Assembly (NCBI GenBank): GCA_003184365.1
Contig: NKYR01000019.1
Location: 248,001 to 312,000 of the forward strand
From: Evernia prunastri
Lineage: Eukaryota; Ascomycota; Lecanoromycetes; Lecanorales; Parmeliaceae
Length of the DNA: 64,000 bases
Direction of reading: 5' to 3'
A program made the position numbers and the translations under genes. Under the pieces are notes generated by a model. That model made no database searches. It was not told the origin of the DNA and saw only the letters and a program-made list of their open reading frames with translations. Positions 59,631 through 64,000 of this stretch are shown here, piece by piece. Every line of letters begins with the position of its first letter. The stretch's first letter is position 1.

Positions 59631-60589
59631 ATGAGACTTTTCTCAGACTCTGCGGCTCAAGGCCTTCTCATCGCATTATCGGCCTGCTTTGCTCATTTAA
59701 CCTACTCATCCCCCGTATTAGCGAACGTGGAAAAACCGGTCATAGCCCTCGCCCCCGCCGCCTGGCATTCACCGGTCCATTACATCAGATACACTGACCA
59801 GCTGCGACTGGCTGGGTACCAAATAGTCACTCAGCGACTCCCAAGCTGCGATTCTCCACATCCAGAAGCTCAATCAGTGGCCGTCGATGCGGCCTTCATC
59901 ATCGCAAATCTCCTGATGCCCTCCATCAACGCCGGCCGTGAGGTTGTGCTTATAGTGCACTCATACAGCGGCGGTCCTGGCGCCATGGCTGCAAAAGGCC
60001 TAAGTGTAGCTGAACGTCGCGCTGCAGGAAAACCCGGCGGCATCAGAGGCCTAATCTTCATTTGCGCCTTCATCGCCGAGGAAGGCCAATCGCTTCTGTC
60101 CAGCGGCGGAGGGCAGTACGCTCCGTGGGTGGTCCAATATGTCAGTATCTCGTTGCGCACTCTGCACGTCTATGCCGCTACCGAGTCACTGACATTTGCA
60201 CGGAAATCCAGAGCGATGGGCAATTAGGTGTGCAGGACGGGAAAGACGCCTTTTACAATGATGTCCCCGAACCACTCAGTGATCTGGCCGTCGCAGAGCT
60301 GAGGAATCAGTCTCGGTATTCCGCAGAAACTCCTTGCGGACCCCCGGCATGGGCCGATGCGGTCTTTGACGGACGACGCGCATACGCTCACACCACTTTG
60401 GACCATGCCATTCCTCCCGCCGGTCAGGAGTTTATGCTCCAGCAGAGTGGCGTTCAGTGGGATGTCGAAACATTCGAAACAGGCCACGCCCCTTTCCTGA
60501 GCCAACCAGAAAGACTGAGCGCATGGACGGTCAACGAGATCTCCAAATTTGAGCTTGCGGGTAGCTCTAATGGAGTTGCAACATCATGA
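59631..60589 (+). CDS. Alpha/beta hydrolase with signal peptide
   Basis: Two exons (59631-60140, 60212-60589), with a 71 bp intron, give 295 residues. The N-terminus (GLLIALSACFAHLTYSSPV) reads as a secretory signal peptide, cleaved around residue 26-31. The nucleophile elbow is HSYSGG with Ser111. The likely catalytic His is His262 in TGHAPFLSQP. The order of segments, including PGGIRGLIFICAFIAEEGQS, matches the hydrolase at 43001, which lacks the signal. It could act on an esterified or lactonised cluster product in the secretory route or outside the cell; that is inference from location. It is transcribed in the same direction as P450 and GMC and convergent with the isomerase. Confidence 0.88.
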
Positions 60590-61084
60590 TTCACGGACCA
60601 GGGATTGCTTATCGAGAACAGACTAGAAGCAAAGCTTGGGACGGCTCTGTCACGTCTATGGTAGATGAAATCTTATGGCATGAGTGAGGATGCATCGAGA
60701 TTAACGACCTTACTCGTCTGATTGAAATCTGTCGCGCCTCTACGATGTAACAAAGAGTATTACACGTTGCGAAATGGTAGACTAGATGGGACAATTCACG
60801 GTTTATTCTTTTATTCTTCCTTTTGTCTCTTTTCGGCATGATGGAAAGGTTATGAAGCATGGCAAGAGATGACAGATATGTAAAAAGAGGATTTGCCAAA
60901 GGGCTGGGTGCTTGGCATACAGCACCCATTTTTTTGCAATGAAATAATGACTGTCCTACCTTACCTACAGTATATATTACGCTAGCCACTAGACCTCGGT
61001 CGCCCCAGAGCTTGAGACCGCAAGGATACTTTATCCATCAGTAAGACTCATCATGGTATATAAGGCGAACCCTGGAGCCTGCGA
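60590..61084. other. Convergent spacer
   Basis: The 495 bp between hydrolase and isomerase 3' ends contain a TACCTTACCTA motif near 60957-60967 and no gene. Confidence 0.6.
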
Positions 61085-61991
61085 TCATAACATCCGACGG
61101 ATCTTGGTTTCTCCAGTGTACTTTTCCAAACCCCGATCCAAATGCTCCCACCACTCAAAGAGCATTGACTCGCAGATCAGCTTGAACCAGGGCGTAAACT
61201 TCAGACCACCGTCCTTGAACATCGTTTTCAGCTCCGCCTCAGAAACATATCGCGTATCTTTCACTTCGTTAGGGTTCGCTGTGTGGTTAACGTCGGCCTT
61301 GATGAAGAGGATGTAATCGACTAAGAGGACGCCGGTCAGCACGCTCATGGGACTTGTGGACCGACTGCGAACCACTCACTCTCATGCTCTCCCCATTTCC
61401 CATCACTGGGCGCTTTGTAATGTATCCTCGTCAGGAACCGGAACTTGTCCAGCGGCACTTCCTTCGCGTTGATGCCAAGCTCTTGGTCCAATTTCCTCTG
61501 CGCCGCTCTTCGGACCCCCTCAACAGCCGCGTCCAGCTCGTCCCCTGTCTCCCCAGGTACGCCCAATGGATGCGAGCAACATGTGTTGGTCCACATGTCT
61601 GGAAATGTAATCTTTTCCGAAGCTCTTTGCTGTAGCAGCAATCGGTTCTTCGAGTCAAAAAGGAAGACGGAGAAAGCTCGGTGTAGTAAACCCTCGTTGA
61701 TGTTCGTCATGAGATGGCCTAAATCGCCAGTCAGCAAGAGTGCTGGCGAGAACAGATTCGTGCGTGGCACATACAGACTTTTTTGCTCGCGCTTCCTATG
61801 GGCACATCGTTCCCGTCGAGGACAATGCAGACCTCCTCCATCAAACGAATTTGTTCCTCATCGTAGCCTTGCAGGTCACTGTCACTAGTTGGCACACGGT
61901 GCGAGGTAGCTAAGTGAGTGTCAACGTCGGGAAATAGTCGTATTACATTTTCTGCCGTGACCGTCTGCGTTTGAGTTGTCGTGCTACCCAT
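61085..61991 (-). CDS. idi1: Isopentenyl-diphosphate delta-isomerase (type I)
   Basis: This enzyme interconverts isopentenyl and dimethylallyl diphosphate in the mevalonate pathway. Three exons (61991-61775, 61718-61380, 61320-61085), with introns of 56 and 59 bp, give 263 residues. The Nudix-type fold shows HLMTNINEGLLHRAFSVFLF and FPDMWTNTCCSHPL, where Cys120 aligns with the catalytic cysteine. The GKWGEHE segment carries the catalytic Glu, and DYILFIKADV follows. All catalytic residues are present. It is an essential gene in fungi, so it may simply be the housekeeping copy next to the cluster. Its position, directly beside terpene-tailoring genes, is still striking because it supplies their precursor. 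Confidence 0.96.
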
Positions 61992-62894
61992 GCTGAGTTA
62001 TAGTTCTAATTTAATGATTGAACGCTGAAGCAGCAGATTCGTGGATATCGAGAGATTTCGAGGCAATGAGTTGGCGGCTCAACAAAGAGAGACCTTCGGG
62101 AGCGAGGACTCCCGAGTCTCGCTAGCCGTCCGATTAGATTAGGGCACTAGGGTTTACAAGTTTAGCGTTTATACGCGGTCTCGGCTTTCGCAGTGGCGGG
62201 GCTCGGCGGGGGTTGCAATAATTGGGACTGAATAGGTTCGGAGTATGGAGCACTTGGACACTCCAATTCAACCTGTTGAATCACTAGAATTGCACGAGCC
62301 CCTGAGAAAATTACGTCTCTATCCTTGTACGCTTTGAGTGTGAGTATGTGGAGCCGAGTCCGACAGTTCCTTCAATATCATGCGCATGGTGGTTCCATGT
62401 TCCTACGTATTCTCAAGGACCATTCCAGCTATAAAGAACTCCAAGACGAACTACACCTTTGTAGCTCGACTCATACCTTATCTTGAAGAAATATTTCCAC
62501 CAGTCGTCAGAAGTGACTCTTTCTGAGCCTTCAAAAGGACAAGACCTCAGCTTCGTCAAATTCTGAGCCATGGACCAAATTATATCCACGTTGTTTGGTA
62601 ATCGTCTCTTCTTGTGTGTTGGTGTATTCCTCGTTATGCTTGACTTCGCGAAACGAAGTCGTCTTTGGCGTGCTCTGGAATCGTAGATCGGCTATGGCAG
62701 TTGGGTCAGAGCGGCTTTCGCTCACATAGCACCGTAGCTCCATGGCATAACCTGTAAAGGGAACATTGTCTCACGTCATGGTGAGGAGGTTTTCAATTGT
62801 TTGAAACAATCTCTGGGGTAGACCCCGCCAGCAAAGTGGTCAGTACTGTATGGCATCGTCCCACTAACATTTTATTCTATTGTTGATCTGGAGC
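61992..62894. other. Intergenic region
   Basis: The isomerase promoter should be at the left. The rest shows only frames under 75 codons and no recognised feature. Confidence 0.6.
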
Positions 62895-63494
62895 TCATCG
62901 GCTTGACGCAGCATTAGTTGACAAAAACAGGATACAAGCTGCGACTATTGCACATGCTACAATCGTGAAGACCTATACATTGACCATCAGCCGCGACAAT
63001 GATCAACAAGTGGGGTTTCTCTCCACAGAGCAGAGGAAATACTCACGACTTGTGTCTTCCACCCAGTCTGTACCAACGCTTGTCTCCGCGAGTATTTGGT
63101 GACAGTCTTGACATAATTGGCAACCCCGCTGGCTAGGCAAGCGATGCTCAGGAGCCAGAATAGCAGTCCTACTGGCAATGCTATCCTTTTCTCAATGCTC
63201 GTAGGCTGGGATTTCAGATGAAACGATATGATAATGGCCACGCTGACGACAGACATGTATATGCTTAGTCGAAGCCATGAGAGAAACGTTCTTTCATTGG
63301 CGCAATGATCTCGGGCGTCAGATGATTCGTTGGGGAAGAGCAGAGGAGCGAAGATTGGACGAGAGAGGAATAGATGAGAAGTTGAGGAGCTGTCAACGAT
63401 TAGAATGGCGCTGTTGTGGCAGAAGATCAACTCACTGATCTACGACGATACCTCGAGTGCTCAAAGGCTCAAGTGCTTGAGCCACTGAAGACAT
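62895..63494 (-). CDS. DUF202 small membrane protein
   Basis: Three exons (63494-63436, 63389-63047, 62972-62895), with introns of 46 and 74 bp, give 159 residues. The conserved start of the domain, ARDHCANERTFLSWLRLS, is followed by three hydrophobic segments: SVVSVAIIISF, ALPVGLLFWLLSIACLA and, after the last splice, VFTIVACAIVAACILFL. This is the DUF202 fold, related to the membrane domain of vacuolar transporter chaperone proteins. The function of stand-alone fungal members is not established. Without the third exon the last membrane helix would be lost, which supports the splice. Confidence 0.87.
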
Positions 63495-63781
63495 GATGGA
63501 AGACGACTTCAAATCTGATGAGCGAGATATGGTTGTGGTGCTGAGATGCGGAATAATGTTTATCGGCAGGCCCTTGGTTGGACCTTATGAACTCGCGGGG
63601 GGCCGAAAACGTGGGGTAAGCCGCTAACACAAACGACGTGCATGGCGAACAGCTTTGAACTTGGCACTCCGGATTGCAATCATGAAAAGGGCTGTCGCAT
63701 TATAGCTTCATGCATAATGGGAGTTCTAACAGGCGCTCAACATATATCAGCCTACTGACGCCTTGAGGTAAGCCCTCGATT

Positions 63782-64000
63782 ATGCCTCCTCCCAAGACTG
63801 AAAATTCTCCCGCTTCAGCTCCGGATCTCGAAATTTTGGGGGATCAAGTTACAATACATCCGACAGGCTATGTCGAACCCCCCGCTCGTCAAGATGCAGG
63901 CCATGAGAGAAATCTCGTTGAACATATGGCTCGGTTCCGTGAGTCGCCTCTGGACTTCCTCCGGGAGGTCAGTCTACACGTGTCTGGCACGGGATGGAGA
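63782..64000 (+). CDS. 5' end of a gene cut by the window edge
   Basis: An open frame of 73 codons from the ATG at 63782 runs off the window. It starts MPPPKTENSPASAPDLEI and ends with LDFLREVSLHVSGTGWR. The last block seems familiar from fungal proteins annotated in the glycerolipid acyltransferase group, but this is memory of a pattern and not a safe assignment. A GTCAGT inside it could also be a splice donor. It is divergent from the DUF202 gene, with a 287 bp spacer. Confidence 0.6.
   Translation, partial: MPPPKTENSPASAPDLEILGDQVTIHPTGYVEPPARQDAGHERNLVEHMARFRESPLDFLREVSLHVSGTGWR

Noticed and set aside
43001..63494. Search for a cluster-specific Zn2Cys6 regulator or exporter
   Set aside because: No frame with the six-cysteine zinc pattern or a transporter fold was seen between the cluster genes, so none is claimed.

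Overview
The window is nuclear DNA of a filamentous ascomycete (Pezizomycotina). The evidence is many short GT-AG introns (mostly 46-80 bp), fungus-specific families (PTH11-like 7TM protein, DHA2 drug transporter, LaeA-like methyltransferase, fungal class I terpene synthase), and single-copy genes such as CEF1, RPN1, RIO2, TAO3 and MLH1. The class cannot be fixed from sequence alone. Exon structures below were rebuilt by hand from splice signals and reading-frame continuity, and every multi-exon model closes in frame.

Left part (about 1.7-39.6 kb) is mostly housekeeping: a DHA2 drug transporter, the splicing factor Cef1/Cdc5, a small unknown protein with a mitochondrial-type N-terminus, a MATE transporter, proteasome subunit Rpn1 head-to-head with Rio2 kinase, a two-RRM RNA-binding protein, NADPH-cytochrome P450 reductase, the very large RAM-network scaffold Tao3/Pag1, a type II membrane glycosyltransferase-like protein head-to-head with Mlh1, and a GNAT acetyltransferase. 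A gene-poor 3.4 kb stretch (39.6-43.0 kb) follows and may hold a decayed gene.

Right part (about 43.0-62.0 kb) looks like a sesquiterpenoid-type biosynthetic gene cluster. It has an alpha/beta hydrolase, a class I terpene synthase with intact metal-binding motifs, a LaeA-like methyltransferase, a 7TM rhodopsin-fold membrane protein, a cytochrome P450, a GMC-fold flavoprotein whose two usual catalytic histidines are Asn and Gln, a second alpha/beta hydrolase with a signal peptide, and isopentenyl-diphosphate isomerase. In the inferred pathway the isomerase feeds the prenyl pool, the synthase cyclises a prenyl diphosphate, the P450 and flavoprotein oxidise or rearrange the skeleton, and the hydrolases and methyltransferase could tailor it. 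No pathway-specific transcription factor or transporter is visible inside the block. A DUF202 membrane protein and the 5' end of another gene close the window.
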